A stretch of DNA of 64,000 bases from Lachnospiraceae bacterium (GTDB lineage: Bacteria; Bacillota; Clostridia; Lachnospirales; Lachnospiraceae), in contig JAQXVO010000030.1 in NCBI GenBank assembly GCA_029224965.1, positions 124,001 to 188,000 of the forward strand, given 5' to 3'. The position numbers and the translations under genes were made by a program. Below are positions 31,051 to 40,908 of the stretch, piece by piece; position 1 is the stretch's first letter, and each line of letters starts with the position of its first letter. Under the pieces are notes generated by a model. The model searched no databases and was not told the origin of the DNA. It saw only the letters and a program-made list of their open reading frames with translations.

Positions 31051-33372
31051 TTACAGCATTCTCTTCCGAAGGATCAGTTTGACCAGGTCTCCATTATTTC
31101 TGGTATGGGTCAGCATATTGAGGACCTGTTCTGTGGCTTCATCCCGCCGCAGGTTATTGACCAGGCCTCGACGGACAATATCCATGGCCGCTCTCTCTTC
31201 CCGGGACAGAAGAAGGTCATCCCGCCGTGTCGAGGACTGGGAGAGATCGATGGCCGGGAAGATCCGCCGTTCCGACATCTTCCGGTCCAGAATCAGTTCC
31301 ATATTGCCGGTGCCCTTGAATTCCTCGTAGACGACATCATCCATCTTGGAACCGGTATTGACCAGTGCCGTTGCAAGAATGGTCAGAGAGCCGCCCTCCC
31401 TCATGTTTCTGGCAGCGCCGAAGAAACGCTTGGGCATATGCAGGGCCGCAGGATCCAGGCCGCCGGACAGAGTTCGTCCGGATGGCGGTACCGTCAGGTT
31501 ATAGGCCCGGGCCAGACGGGTAATGGAATCGAGAAGGATCATGACATCCCTTCCCTGCTCTACCAGCCGCTTGGCGCGCTCGATCGTCATTTCCGAAACC
31601 CGCTTGTGGTGCTCTGGCAGTTCGTCAAAAGTCGAGTAAATGACTTCGACATTCCCGCCCTCAATGGATTCCTTCATATCCGTGACTTCCTCGGGACGCT
31701 CATCGATCAGAAGGACGATGATGTGCATGTCCGGATGGGACATCTTGACGGACTTGGCGACTTCCTTCAGAAGGGTCGTCTTTCCGGCTTTGGGCTGGGA
31801 AACAATCATGCCTCGCTGGCCCTTGCCGATCGGAGAGAAGAGATCCACGATCCGCATGGCCGGGCTGCAGCCCTCGTATTCGAGGCGGATCCGCTCATTC
31901 GGAAAGATGGGGATCATATCCTCAAATTTAGACCGATGCGAAGCCTGATCCGGATTGACCCCATTCATGGTGTCGACGAAAAGAAGAGCCCCGTATTTAT
32001 CATTGGGATTGTTCTTCCGGGTCTTACCGGTGATGATATCTCCGGTCCGCATGTTAAAGCGGCGGATCTGGGAAGGCGAGACATAGACATCGTTGTCACC
32101 CGGCATATAATTGCTGCCGCGTAAGAAACCGTATCCCTCCTGCATAACCTCAAGGATTCCGGTAACCGAACGGGCATCCCGGTACTGGGAAATCTCCTCT
32201 GCTGCCTTCTCATCCCGGGCAGCCTGACGCTCGGCCCTGCTTTCCTCATGACGTTCCGGCCGATTCTCTTCATGACGCTCGGCTCTGTTTTCCTCATGGC
32301 GGACGGGCTGGGGTTCTTCTCTCTGGCCCTCTGCAGTCCTTACTTCTTCTTTATCCTTAGCTGCAGAAGGTCCTTCATAGGGATGGGCATGCATCTGCAG
32401 CGGTGCTTCCTCTTCCTCCACCTTCCGGCGCTTCGGAGCAGCTTCTGCCTTCGTACGATTCAGGCTGGTCTCTGCTCTCTTCTGGGATTCCTGACCAGTC
32501 TCCGCCTTCTGTCGCCTGGAGAAAGATGTCCTCTCCGGCCGCCGCTTCTGACGGTTCCGGTCGTTCTTCTCATTTTCCGGCTGTTCCGCCTTGTCATGAT
32601 CTGTCTTTTCATTAGAAGCCTTGCGGCCGGACTGTCTTGCAGAAGTCCTTCCTTCTTCCGAAGGCTTCCGAGTCCGGGCTGTTCTCTTTTGCTTCTGCCC
32701 TCTTGTCTTCTGGGCTGTCTCCCTGCCCTCAGCGGTTTCTCCTGCCTCTGCTTCATCTGCAGACCCGGCCTGATCCTCCTCTGCAGCTGCGGATTCAGAC
32801 GCTGCTTTCGATCCCATATCTTCTCTGCCTTCCGCAGCGGATGCAGGATTGTCGATTGACTTGGTTTCTGCTTCTGCCTTGCTCTCTGCCTCAACTACAG
32901 CTTCAGCCTTGGCAGCGGTTCCAGCTGCCGCTTCACTATCCGTTTTCGTCTTTCTTCTGCCGGCAGTTTTCCCCGCTGTCTTTTTCGAGGATTCTGTTTT
33001 CGACTTTGCATCTGTCTTCGTCTTCGCTCTGGTTTTTCTTCCTTTCGAAGGTGCATTCGTTTCAGCCTCATCTTCCGGCCCAGCTTCATTCTTCGCAGAA
33101 GAGGTCATTTTATCTGTCTGTGCATCTGCCCTGGTTCTGCCTGCAGAAGCCTTCTTTTTAGCATCTGCATTTTCAGACGATGCTGTACTGCCCTCTGCCT
33201 CATCAGAAGAAGCCTTCCTGGCTTCCGCATCAATGACATCCTGCCGAAGCATAACCTCGACAAGTTCCTCCTTTTTCAGTCGGGAGATTCTGGCAATTCC
33301 CCTGCTCTTGGCCAGATCTCTCAGCACTGCTGCGGACAGCGTCTCATATTTTTCTTTCATATTTCCTGCCAT
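31051..33372 (-). CDS. rho: Transcription termination factor Rho with a long charged insertion
   Basis: Residues 1-45 of this 773-residue protein form the Rho N-terminal helical domain ([20 protein letters not shown]). About 350 residues of Ala/Glu/Lys/Arg-rich disordered sequence follow. The RNA-binding cold-shock-like domain ([18 protein letters not shown]) lies at about 395-470. The hexameric ATPase has [11 protein letters not shown] near 525 and [14 protein letters not shown] near 555. It ends transcription by moving along RNA with ATP. The start follows GAGGAAATCGT-ATG. The insertion is far longer than in typical Rho (about 420 residues in total) but similar extensions occur in Clostridia and Actinobacteria. 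The presumed element edge lies just past its stop codon, with no obvious terminator between. Confidence 0.95.
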   Translation of the reverse strand: MAGNMKEKYETLSAAVLRDLAKSRGIARISRLKKEELVEVMLRQDVIDAEARKASSDEAEGSTASSENADAKKKASAGRTRADAQTDKMTSSAKNEAGPEDEAETNAPSKGRKTRAKTKTDAKSKTESSKKTAGKTAGRRKTKTDSEAAAGTAAKAEAVVEAESKAEAETKSIDNPASAAEGREDMGSKAASESAAAEEDQAGSADEAEAGETAEGRETAQKTRGQKQKRTARTRKPSEEGRTSARQSGRKASNEKTDHDKAEQPENEKNDRNRQKRRPERTSFSRRQKAETGQESQKRAETSLNRTKAEAAPKRRKVEEEEAPLQMHAHPYEGPSAAKDKEEVRTAEGQREEPQPVRHEENRAERHEENRPERHEESRAERQAARDEKAAEEISQYRDARSVTGILEVMQEGYGFLRGSNYMPGDNDVYVSPSQIRRFNMRTGDIITGKTRKNNPNDKYGALLFVDTMNGVNPDQASHRSKFEDMIPIFPNERIRLEYEGCSPAMRIVDLFSPIGKGQRGMIVSQPKAGKTTLLKEVAKSVKMSHPDMHIIVLLIDERPEEVTDMKESIEGGNVEVIYSTFDELPEHHKRVSEMTIERAKRLVEQGRDVMILLDSITRLARAYNLTVPPSGRTLSGGLDPAALHMPKRFFGAARNMREGGSLTILATALVNTGSKMDDVVYEEFKGTGNMELILDRKMSERRIFPAIDLSQSSTRRDDLLLSREERAAMDIVRRGLVNNLRRDEATEQVLNMLTHTRNNGDLVKLILRKRML

Positions 33373-33616
33373 ACGATTTCCTCAGTTCTAGTACTCTTTT
33401 ATTAATAATACCGGAATGCTCTTCCGGCCCCCGATCTATGTACGTTTTGTTTCCCAGCTTCCTTCCATCCGAACGATTTCTCAAAAATCCGGTTTTCTTT
33501 TCTTCAAAGGTCCGGTTCTATCGTTCTCTTTTACCAAAAACATGAAATCAAACTACCGAGATTCAGAAGAACCCTCTGCAGGCCCGTCATTATCATGCCA
33601 AGACCGGTCTTCTCGC
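33373..33616. other. Gene-free stretch upstream of rho
   Basis: This holds the rho ribosome binding site region (GAGGAAAT) and AT-rich sequence likely to contain the rho promoter. I see no ORF with coding character, no RNA gene and no strong hairpin. It merges into the decayed gene remnant at 33617. Confidence 0.5.
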
Positions 33617-33868
33617 TTATAGAGGCAAAGAGGTATCGGGATCCGGCAGATCGTTGATCGGAATATTGGACAAAAGATCATCGTCTGCCTTGCAGTCACA
33701 ATACTGATTGGGATAAAGATAGGGCGTGAACTCATTTTCCAACGGAACGGTATAGATCTGTGACAGGCCGATGGAATAGGTTTTCCGCTCACATACTCCA
33801 GGACCTGAACCGAATCGTCTCCGTCTCCACCGTTCAGGGGAATTCCTTCATATCAAAATTTCCAGGGA
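33617..33868 (-). pseudogene. Decayed gene remnant, frameshifted
   Basis: On the minus strand one frame reads PLNGGDGDDSVQVLEYVSGK. After an A4 run (near 33790) the next frame continues TYSIGLSQIYTVPLENEFTP, then YLYPNQYCDCKADDDLLSNI, ending PDTSLPL-stop at 33617. Both parts have protein-like composition, but no start codon or intact frame exists upstream. A 1-base change at the A run would join them. The parent family is not recognised. The 33869-34157 remainder up to the malic enzyme gene shows no other gene. Confidence 0.4.
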
Positions 33869-34157
33869 ATGCAATACTCTTCTGCTATAGATTTGGTTTA
33901 TCTTTATCATATACTTTCTTAAAATTGAATTCAATCAGCTTCCAGGTCTTCCCTTTACGGATTTCAGAATTTTTCAGCTGTCCGGCCCGGATCCTGGCTT
34001 TTCGCCGGCTGTCCTTCCTTGCCTCTAAAATCATGAAATGCTATGATGAAAAGGATGTCTGAAGACACGAAAAGAATACTTCAGTGTTTACTGTCTCAAG
34101 CTTCGGAAAGCCCCTGAAGGGAATTCCCGGAGCAAAAAAAATGAAGGAGGCTTCCCA

Positions 34158-35312
34158 ATGACAAATGATGAAAAAGCGCTGGAACTTCATCGCCAATGGA
34201 ATGGTAAGATTTCAACCGAGCCCAAAGCCCATGTCAGAACCAGAGAGGATCTGGCCCTTGCCTATACACCGGGCGTCGCAGCCCCCTGCCGGGTCATCGC
34301 AAAGGATCCTGCCGAGGTCTATCATTATACCCTGAAAGCCAATACCGTTGCCGTTGTATCCGACGGTTCTGCCGTTCTCGGTCTTGGAAATATAGGACCC
34401 GAAGCAGCCATGCCGGTTATGGAAGGAAAGGCTGTGCTCTTTAAGGAGTTCGGCGGCATCAATGCCTTCCCCATCTGCCTGGACACCCAGGATCCCGATG
34501 AGATCGTCGCTGTCGTCAAGGCCATTGCTCCTACCTTCGGAGGCATCAACCTCGAGGACATCTCCGCTCCCCGCTGCTTTGAAATCGAGGAGCGTTTGAA
34601 GAAGGAGCTGGATATCCCGGTTTTCCACGATGATCAGCATGGTACCGCCATCGTTGTCCTGGCCGGCATCATCAATGCCTTAAAGGTTGTCGGAAAGAAG
34701 AAGGAAGACTGCAGGGTTGTAGTAAACGGTGCGGGCTCCGCCGGCGTTGCCATTACAAAACTGCTCCTCCGCTACGGCTTCCCCGACATTACCATGTGCG
34801 ATAAACCCGGTATTCTTTCCAAAAAATCCAAGGATCTGAACTGGATGCAAGAAAAGATGATGGATGTCACCAACCTGTCCGGTCAGACCGGCACTCTTGC
34901 CGATGCCCTGAAGGGTGCCGATATCTTCGTCGGTGTCTCCGCTCCCGGCATTGTAAGTCAGGATATGGTTAGGTCCATGAACCATGACGCTATTCTCTTT
35001 GCCATGGCGAATCCGACACCGGAAATCATGCCGGATCTTGCCAGGAAAGCAGGCGCCAGAGTTGTCGGAACCGGACGGTCCGATTTTCCCAACCAGGTCA
35101 ATAACGTTGTAGCCTTCCCCGGTATCTTCAAGGGTGCATTGGAAGCCCATGCAAAGGAAATTACAGAGGAAATGAAACTGGCTGCCGCAGAAGCCATTGC
35201 TTCTCTGGTGCCGGACGATCAGCTTTCCGAAGACAACATTATGCCGGAAGCCTTCGATCCAAAGGTTGCCGAGGTTGTCTCCAAGGCAGTCAGGGATCAC
35301 GTCAGAAAATAA
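34158..35312 (+). CDS. NAD(P)-dependent malic enzyme
   Basis: The 384-residue protein matches the short bacterial malic enzyme: AYTPGVAAPCRVIAKDP near the start, SDGSAVLGLGNIGPEAAMPV (malate-binding region), FGGINLEDISAPRCFEIE, PVFHDDQHGTAIV (metal and substrate residues) and a Rossmann motif VNGAGSAGVAI near 200. It converts malate to pyruvate and CO2 in the cytoplasm and feeds the pyruvate pool used by the PFOR encoded at 53170. AAGGAGG precedes the ATG. It lies 15 bases upstream of the DUF4364 gene, probably as an operon. Confidence 0.95.
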   Translation: MTNDEKALELHRQWNGKISTEPKAHVRTREDLALAYTPGVAAPCRVIAKDPAEVYHYTLKANTVAVVSDGSAVLGLGNIGPEAAMPVMEGKAVLFKEFGGINAFPICLDTQDPDEIVAVVKAIAPTFGGINLEDISAPRCFEIEERLKKELDIPVFHDDQHGTAIVVLAGIINALKVVGKKKEDCRVVVNGAGSAGVAITKLLLRYGFPDITMCDKPGILSKKSKDLNWMQEKMMDVTNLSGQTGTLADALKGADIFVGVSAPGIVSQDMVRSMNHDAILFAMANPTPEIMPDLARKAGARVVGTGRSDFPNQVNNVVAFPGIFKGALEAHAKEITEEMKLAAAEAIASLVPDDQLSEDNIMPEAFDPKVAEVVSKAVRDHVRK

Positions 35313-35327
35313 GGAGGTCCGAATTTC

Positions 35328-35843
35328 ATGGCAGAACCGGATATGATCTACAAAATGACGGTGCTGGAATTATTGCAGCGTGCCGGCTTTCCCATGTCTG
35401 GAACACAAATTACTGAATTTTTTACGGAACGGAATTACACAGACTACTTTTCCATCCAGGAGATTATCCACGGTCTGGAGGAAAACCGCTTTATTTCCGG
35501 TGAAAAGAATCACACACAGATTCTCTACTCCATCACCGAGGAGGGAAAGAAGACCCTGATCCTCTTTCAGGACCGGATCACTCCGGCCATCCGGGAGGAT
35601 ATCGCGGATTATTTCAAGAAAAAGGGTCTGCAAATGCAGAGCGAAAATGACATCACGGCTATCTACGACCGGGCCGAGGGCGGCGGCTACAGCGTCCATC
35701 TCTCAGTCAGCCAGGGTCCCCGCGTTCTGATTGCACTGACCCTGAATGTAGCGACCAAGGCCGAAGCGGATGCCATCTGCTACAACTGGCGAGCCAAATA
35801 CGAGGATGTCTACGCCAGTCTTATGGATATACTTGTCCAATAG
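35328..35843 (+). CDS. DUF4364 family winged-helix protein
   Basis: The N-terminal ~80 residues of this 171-residue protein form a winged-helix (LELLQRAGFPMSGTQITEFF, then IQEIIHGLEENRFISGEK). A beta-rich domain at about 100-170 follows. This arrangement is that of DUF4364, a Clostridia family of presumed transcriptional regulators. AAGGAGG lies before its ATG and it follows the malic enzyme gene closely. Regulation of that gene or its own operon is plausible but not shown. Confidence 0.85.
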   Translation: MAEPDMIYKMTVLELLQRAGFPMSGTQITEFFTERNYTDYFSIQEIIHGLEENRFISGEKNHTQILYSITEEGKKTLILFQDRITPAIREDIADYFKKKGLQMQSENDITAIYDRAEGGGYSVHLSVSQGPRVLIALTLNVATKAEADAICYNWRAKYEDVYASLMDILVQ

Positions 35844-36143
35844 AACAACTACCCGGGAATGAAACAGATTTCCCTGATCAGTGATCCATAAAGATGTCTT
35901 ATCGACATCCTAATACAGAATCGTTTCTGTTTCTGGTAGATATTCCTAAATTCATTTCCATAGAGTCTCAATAAAGGGCATGTGAAGAATGAGTGATCAT
36001 CATTCTCACATGCCCTTTAAAAACCATCTTTTTCTTTTACTGTTCTGTCCTCTGAATCTGTTCTGTCGGACCCTCTTCTCTTTTTGATCGGATGTCTGAC
36101 AGGATTCAGATTTCACTGAGGTCTATATTTCAGATTCTCTGCC
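35844..36143. other. Intergenic region between convergent genes
   Basis: Apart from the strong terminator hairpin at 35973-36018, no ORF with coding character, RNA gene or repeat is apparent. Confidence 0.6.
35973..36018. terminator. Bidirectional terminator between DUF4364 and queT
   Basis: AAAGGGCATGTGA (35973-35985) pairs with TCACATGCCCTTT (36006-36018), with further pairing GAATGA/TCATTC inside. A/T tracts on both sides suit termination of the convergent transcripts. Confidence 0.85.
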
Positions 36144-36644
36144 TCATGCCCTTTCTTCAATCCTGAAAATCTGATAGCGGAAGTTCCACAGAGCCTTCTT
36201 TAAGATAAAGCCGAGGATGCAGACTGAGATCACTTCGCCAAGACCCACGGTGATGACCAGGAACCACCAGGCGTCCGGCACATGATAGGCCAGCATGAGA
36301 ACCGGCGGAATCACGATCATATTGGCAATGACCGGAGGAAGGGTAAAAGCGAATCTGGTCTTTCTGAGATAGTAGGTGCCGATCGCACCGAGAAGAGTTG
36401 CCAGAGATCCGAAGATAATGTCCCAGATCATGGCACCTGTCACAAGATTGGCCAGAAGACATCCGATGAAAAGACCCGGAATGGCTGCCGGTGTGAAGAC
36501 CGGAAGGATGCAGAGTGCTTCAGAGATCCGGACCTGAATCGCTCCGCTGGCCAGGTTGAAGGCATTGATAAATACGGTCAGTACGACATAGAGTGCCGCA
36601 ATCATCGCTGCCTGGGTGATGTAAAGTGCTTTTTTGTTTTTCAT
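36144..36644 (-). CDS. queT: QueT-type queuosine-precursor transporter (ECF S component)
   Basis: The start is set at the ATG at 36644, preceded by GGAG, giving MKNKKALYITQAAMIAALYV and 166 residues. An open frame upstream is not used because it runs through the leader RNA and the preceding terminator. Five to six membrane helices, the ARISEAL-type segment (QVRISEALCILPVFTPAAIP) and GLFIGCLLANLVTGA are typical of QueT. It imports a 7-deazaguanine precursor (preQ1/queuine) with a shared ECF energising module that is not in this window. A preQ1-like aptamer overlaps its ribosome binding site. Confidence 0.88.
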   Translation of the reverse strand: MKNKKALYITQAAMIAALYVVLTVFINAFNLASGAIQVRISEALCILPVFTPAAIPGLFIGCLLANLVTGAMIWDIIFGSLATLLGAIGTYYLRKTRFAFTLPPVIANMIVIPPVLMLAYHVPDAWWFLVITVGLGEVISVCILGFILKKALWNFRYQIFRIEERA

Positions 36645-36653
36645 AGTTCTGTT

Positions 36654-36695
36654 CTCCATAGTTTTATTTACCGTGTGGATGGTTTCGAACACACG
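36654..36695 (-). promoter_or_regulatory. Candidate preQ1-I-type riboswitch in the queT leader
   Basis: On the minus strand a stem CGTGTG/CACACG (36690-36695 with 36672-36677) encloses the loop TTCGAAACCATC, followed by an A-rich tail GTAAATAAAACTATGGAG. Loop CCAT can pair with tail ATGG, making the H-type pseudoknot of the preQ1-I class and covering the GGAG ribosome binding site. UUC at the loop start and AAAACUA in the tail match the known pattern. The genomic context (queT) fits strongly; the consensus match is imperfect. Confidence 0.55.
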
Positions 36696-36749
36696 AGAAT
36701 TATCATAGCATGACGAAGCAGATTTGAACAGGCGGATTCTTTGAATCCG

Positions 36750-36778
36750 AAAAAAATATCCCCCGCCTTTGGCGAGGG
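36750..36778 (-). terminator. Terminator of the ABC exporter operon
   Basis: CCCTCGCC-AAA-GGCGGGGG forms a short GC-rich stem (36760-36778) followed by a T7 tract on the minus strand, about 60 bases after the stop codon of the ABC gene at 36841. Confidence 0.8.
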
Positions 36779-36840
36779 ATTCAGAAATATACGCTATGAA
36801 ACTGTCAGGAGTTAAGATATGACTTTTAAAATGCGTCTTG

Positions 36841-38790
36841 TTAAATTTCCACTCCGGCAAACTGGGAATTATAAAGTTTGGTATAGAAGCCGTTCTTCTT
36901 CATCAGTTCATCGTGGCTGCCCTGCTCGATGATCCTGCCGTCCTTCATGACGAGGATGACATCGGCGTTCCGGATGGTGGACAGACGGTGGGCAACGATG
37001 AAACTGGTCCGGCCCCGCATGAGCTTGTCGAAGGCGGACTGGATCAGAAGCTCGGTCCGGGTATCAATCGAGGATGTCGCCTCATCGAGGATCAGCATAG
37101 GCGGCATAAGAAGCATGACTCTTGTGATGCAGAGCAGCTGCTTCTCGCCCTGGGACAGGTCTTCATCGTTAATCACGGTGTCCAGGCCCTTGGGCATACG
37201 GCGGATAAACTCGTAGCTGTGGGCTTCCTTTGCCGCCCGTATGATCTCCTCATCCGTGGCATCCGGCTTACCGAAGGCGATATTTTCCCGGACTGTGCCG
37301 AATTTGATCCAGCTGTCCTGAAGGACCATGCCGTAATTCTTCCGCAGGGATCCCCGGCTGACTTCATTGATCTTCTGCCCGTCGATGGCGATCGATCCCT
37401 GATCGACGTCATAAAAACGCATGAGCAGGTTGATAAAGGTCGTCTTGCCGCATCCGGTCGGTCCGACGATGGCAATTTTCATGCCAGGATCGGCATGGAA
37501 ATTGAAGTCCTCGATCAGCTTCTTCGTCTTGTCATAAGAGAAATAGACATGAGAAATATCGACCGCGCCGATCTCGTGCTTCTCATCCGGAGTCTGCTCG
37601 GACAGCAGCTCCTCTGCATTCTTCCCGTCGGAATCCGAAGCGGCAGGAATTTCGTTCACTGCATGATCGGAATCTCCTGTATGATCAGCACTCTCCGCGT
37701 ACAGCCAGGGATGCAGGAGTTCCTTGGGATCTGCACTCTCTGAGTCAGTTTCAATCAGTTCGAAAATACGCTGAGCGCAGGCCATGGCATTCTGGAGCTC
37801 GGTGATAACAGAGCTGATGTCGTTAAAAGGCTTCATATACTGGTTGGCATAGGTCAGAAGGACGGTCAGTCCGCCGACGGTCAGACGTCCGGCCAGAATC
37901 ATTCCTGCACCGACCAGCGCAACCAATGCATAAATCACATTATTTACGGCTCTGGTCGAAGGATTGGTCAGAGAGCTTAGGAAGATGGCCTTCTCCGAAG
38001 CATCCTGGAGGTCTTTATTTAAGACCTGGAACTGCTCGGAAGCCTTATTCTCATGGCCGAAGGCCTTGACGACCTTCTCGTTTCCCACCATCTCGTTAAT
38101 CAGAGCGGTCTGTCTTCCGCGGACCTCTGTCTGCTTACGGAAGAGCTTATAGGAATGGCTGGAAATGAACCTTGCCACTAGGAAGCTGACCGGAGTCAGG
38201 ACCAGCACCATGACGGTGATCTCTATGTTCTTCGAGAACATAAAGCCAAGCGTTACAAAGATCATGACAATGCCAGAGAAAAGCTGGGTAAAGCCCAGAA
38301 GCAGTCCGTCGGACAGCTGGTCAACGTCGGCAATGACACGCTGAACAATGTCTCCGGTACTGTGGGAATCCAGGTAGGAAAGAGGCAGGGTCTGGATTTT
38401 CCGGATAGCCTTTGACCGGATATCCTGAACAGTCCGGTAGGTCAGCCGGTTATTGATCAGGTTCATAAGCCAGGTCAGAAGAGCCGTCAGGAGAATCAGG
38501 AACAGAATCTCTAAAAGAAGAGGCCTCATGGGTCCGAACTTGACCTTGCCGGGTCCAAGGATCAGATCAATGGCATTACCGAAGAGAATGGGAATATAAA
38601 GCTGGAGAACAACTGTTACCGCAGCCAGAATCACACTTAAGAGAAGAAGGAAACGGTAGTGGGCAATGACCTTCAGGACCTTTTTCATGACAGACATGCT
38701 GGAGCCGTCGGTCTTCTTTGCAGATACTGCACCGGCCTGGTTCTGGTTTTTCTTTCCCTGATCCGGGGTCTTTTTCAAATCACTCATCAC
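36841..38790 (-). CDS. ABC exporter half-transporter (MdlB/BmrD-like)
   Basis: The 649-residue membrane ATPase has a six-helix type-1 exporter domain (about 45-345) followed by a nucleotide-binding domain: GPTGCGKTTF near 445, signature LSQGEKQLL near 550, Walker B MLILDEATSS with an intact catalytic Glu. An acidic ~50-residue insertion (around 355-405) separates the two. The gene overlaps its partner by 4 bases, so the two form a heterodimer that exports drugs, lipids or peptides. The altered signature LSQGE beside the partner's degenerate Walker B is the usual pairing in heterodimeric exporters. Confidence 0.9.
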   Translation of the reverse strand: MMSDLKKTPDQGKKNQNQAGAVSAKKTDGSSMSVMKKVLKVIAHYRFLLLLSVILAAVTVVLQLYIPILFGNAIDLILGPGKVKFGPMRPLLLEILFLILLTALLTWLMNLINNRLTYRTVQDIRSKAIRKIQTLPLSYLDSHSTGDIVQRVIADVDQLSDGLLLGFTQLFSGIVMIFVTLGFMFSKNIEITVMVLVLTPVSFLVARFISSHSYKLFRKQTEVRGRQTALINEMVGNEKVVKAFGHENKASEQFQVLNKDLQDASEKAIFLSSLTNPSTRAVNNVIYALVALVGAGMILAGRLTVGGLTVLLTYANQYMKPFNDISSVITELQNAMACAQRIFELIETDSESADPKELLHPWLYAESADHTGDSDHAVNEIPAASDSDGKNAEELLSEQTPDEKHEIGAVDISHVYFSYDKTKKLIEDFNFHADPGMKIAIVGPTGCGKTTFINLLMRFYDVDQGSIAIDGQKINEVSRGSLRKNYGMVLQDSWIKFGTVRENIAFGKPDATDEEIIRAAKEAHSYEFIRRMPKGLDTVINDEDLSQGEKQLLCITRVMLLMPPMLILDEATSSIDTRTELLIQSAFDKLMRGRTSFIVAHRLSTIRNADVILVMKDGRIIEQGSHDELMKKNGFYTKLYNSQFAGVEI

Positions 38791-40604
38791 TCGGCCTCCT
38801 TCCAGTCTGCAGGCTTCTCATCCGGGAACTGGGAATAATAGATTTCCTGGTAGACTCTGCAGTTTTTCATCAGACTGTCATGGCTTCCGATGCCGGCCAT
38901 CTTACCGTCATTTAAAACGATGATCTGATCGGCCGAACGGACACTTGAGGTTCTCTGGGAAACAATGAAGACCGTCATCTCGCCTTCCAGGCCGTGAATG
39001 GCCGTCCGGAGAGCCAGATCCGTTGCGAAATCCAGGGCGCTGGAGGAATCATCCATGATCAGAATCGAAGGCTTTCTGACCAGGGCTCTTGCAATGGTAA
39101 GTCTCTGCCGCTGGCCGCCGGACAGGTTCCGTCCGTTCTGCTCGATCAGGGCATCGAGTTCGCCCTGCTTGCCCTTGACGACTTCCACAGCCTGGGCCGT
39201 CTCGATAGCCTTCCAGAGGTCCCCGTCACTGGCATTTTCATTGCCCCAGAGCAGGTTATCCCGGATACTTCCCTCAAAAAGGACTGCCTTCTGGGGAACC
39301 ACGCCGATATGATCGATCAGTTCTCCCTTGGCATAGGTCCGGACATCCTGACCGTTCACAAGAACCTGTCCCTGGCTGGCATCATAAAAACGGGGAATCA
39401 AGTTGACCAGAGTAGACTTGCCGGATCCGGTTCCGCCGATGACACCAATGGTCTGGCCCTTCTTTGCTGTGAAATCAATGTCCTCCAGGGCATTTTCTCC
39501 GGTTCCCGCATAGGCAAAGGAGACATGGTCAAAGACGACAGCGTCATCTGCCTGATCCTTTGAACCTTCCGATTCTTTCGCAGTCTTTTCAACCGGCTGA
39601 GAGTCCGAAGTGATTTCTGCCTTCTGACCTGCTGCCTCGGGATATTCCATCGTGGATTCTACGGTCAGCACATTGTCGATCCGGTCGGCACAGGCGATGG
39701 ACCGGTTGATATTTATAATCAGGCTGGCCAGCTTGATGAGCTCGATAATGATCTGAGCCATGTAGTTATAGAGGGCAACGACATCGCCCTGAGCCATATT
39801 TCCATGGAAGACCTGGATGGCGCCGACCCGGATCAGAATGATGGTGGCGATATTGACGATGGCAAAGGTGGCCGGATTCATGAGGGCCGACAGACGGCCG
39901 ACGAATTCATTTAAATGAGTCAGAGCCTGGTTTTCCCGGTCGAACTCCTCTACCTCTCTCTTCTCATTATGGAAGGCACGGATAACACGGACACCGGTCA
40001 GATTCTCACGGGTGGTTCCGAGCAGACGGTCCAGGGCCCCCTGAGTCTTGGCATAGAGGGGAATGGAGGCTGCCATGATGCCGAAAATTACGACACTTAA
40101 GATGGGAACCGTGATGACGAAGACCAGAGCGGCTTTGACATTGATGGTAAAGGACAGGATAACTGCACCGACAACAATGAAGGGACTCCGGAGAAGCAGG
40201 CGAAGGACCAGATTCAGGCCGTTCTGCACCTGGTTCATATCCGAGGTCATCCGGGTGATCAGGGTATCGGTACCCATGGTATCGAGCTCGGTATAGGACA
40301 GGTTTTCGATATGGTCAAAGAGGGCCTGGCGAAGACCGGTCGTACAGCCGACACTGGCTCTTGCGGCAAACCACTGGGCGGTAAAGGAGAAGCCCATCCC
40401 GGCTGCTGCCAGAAGAAGGAGGACCAGAAACCAGCGGACAACCAGAGAGAAATTACTCTGGGCTATACCGTGGTTGATGATTTCGGCGACAATCAGAGGG
40501 GTCATAAGATCCATGAGAGCCTCCAGGAGCTTGAAAGTCGGGGCCAGAATGGCCTGCTTCCGGTAGGGCCGAAGGTAGGTCAGCGTCCGCTTGATTCCAT
40601 TCAT
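38787..40604 (-). CDS. ABC exporter half-transporter partner (MdlA/BmrC-like)
   Basis: The start is placed at the ATG at 40604 (MNGIKRTLTYLRPYRKQ) after AGGAAGGA; the open frame upstream has no site. The ~605-residue protein has a six-helix exporter domain and a nucleotide-binding domain with GGTGSGKSTL near 393 and a canonical signature LSGGQRQRLT. In Walker B (LIMDDSSSAL) Asp replaces the catalytic Glu. This is the degenerate ATP-site half of the heterodimer, paired with the LSQGE signature of the other subunit. It is the first gene of the two-gene operon. Confidence 0.9.
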   Translation of the reverse strand: MNGIKRTLTYLRPYRKQAILAPTFKLLEALMDLMTPLIVAEIINHGIAQSNFSLVVRWFLVLLLLAAAGMGFSFTAQWFAARASVGCTTGLRQALFDHIENLSYTELDTMGTDTLITRMTSDMNQVQNGLNLVLRLLLRSPFIVVGAVILSFTINVKAALVFVITVPILSVVIFGIMAASIPLYAKTQGALDRLLGTTRENLTGVRVIRAFHNEKREVEEFDRENQALTHLNEFVGRLSALMNPATFAIVNIATIILIRVGAIQVFHGNMAQGDVVALYNYMAQIIIELIKLASLIININRSIACADRIDNVLTVESTMEYPEAAGQKAEITSDSQPVEKTAKESEGSKDQADDAVVFDHVSFAYAGTGENALEDIDFTAKKGQTIGVIGGTGSGKSTLVNLIPRFYDASQGQVLVNGQDVRTYAKGELIDHIGVVPQKAVLFEGSIRDNLLWGNENASDGDLWKAIETAQAVEVVKGKQGELDALIEQNGRNLSGGQRQRLTIARALVRKPSILIMDDSSSALDFATDLALRTAIHGLEGEMTVFIVSQRTSSVRSADQIIVLNDGKMAGIGSHDSLMKNCRVYQEIYYSQFPDEKPADWKEAE

Positions 40605-40908
40605 ATGCAATCCTTCCTGTTGATTATTTAAAATATTTCCCGTGCAGACAGCTGCATGAGATGATCTGATTTCTTTCTTATGTATGCATGTATGCACCTG
40701 TAAAGCTCAAATAAAATGAAAAGCTTTTAAAAAAGTCTCTGTTAAATCCCTATACAGATACCCTGAACATAAGAAGGCGTCACCCGCCGGTTCAGGAACG
40801 GAAGCCGACAGATGACGATCATTTTTAATAATTATACACTTTTTACAGCCGAGCAAATACTGTTCTTAGATTAAGAATTATTAAGATTTCTGCCCTGAAA
40901 TTTCCCTG
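40605..40908. other. Intergenic region upstream of the ABC exporter operon
   Basis: It holds a plausible minus-strand -10 box (TATAAT, 40831-40836) without a convincing -35, a short direct repeat TGTATGCATGTATGCAC near 40680-40696, and AT-rich sequence. No ORF with coding character or RNA gene is seen. Confidence 0.4.

Noticed and set aside
31105-32124. Long plus-strand frame opposite rho
   Set aside because: It is the complement of the conserved Rho ATPase region; composition and lack of a ribosome binding site mark it as a shadow.
32248-33391. Plus-strand frames opposite the Rho insertion
   Set aside because: They arise from the low-complexity GC-rich sequence; they are Leu/Ser/Phe-rich translations of a Lys/Glu/Ala-rich gene.
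36838-37743. Plus-strand frame of about 300 codons opposite the ABC exporter gene
   Set aside because: It mirrors conserved ATPase motifs on the other strand and has no recognisable protein features.
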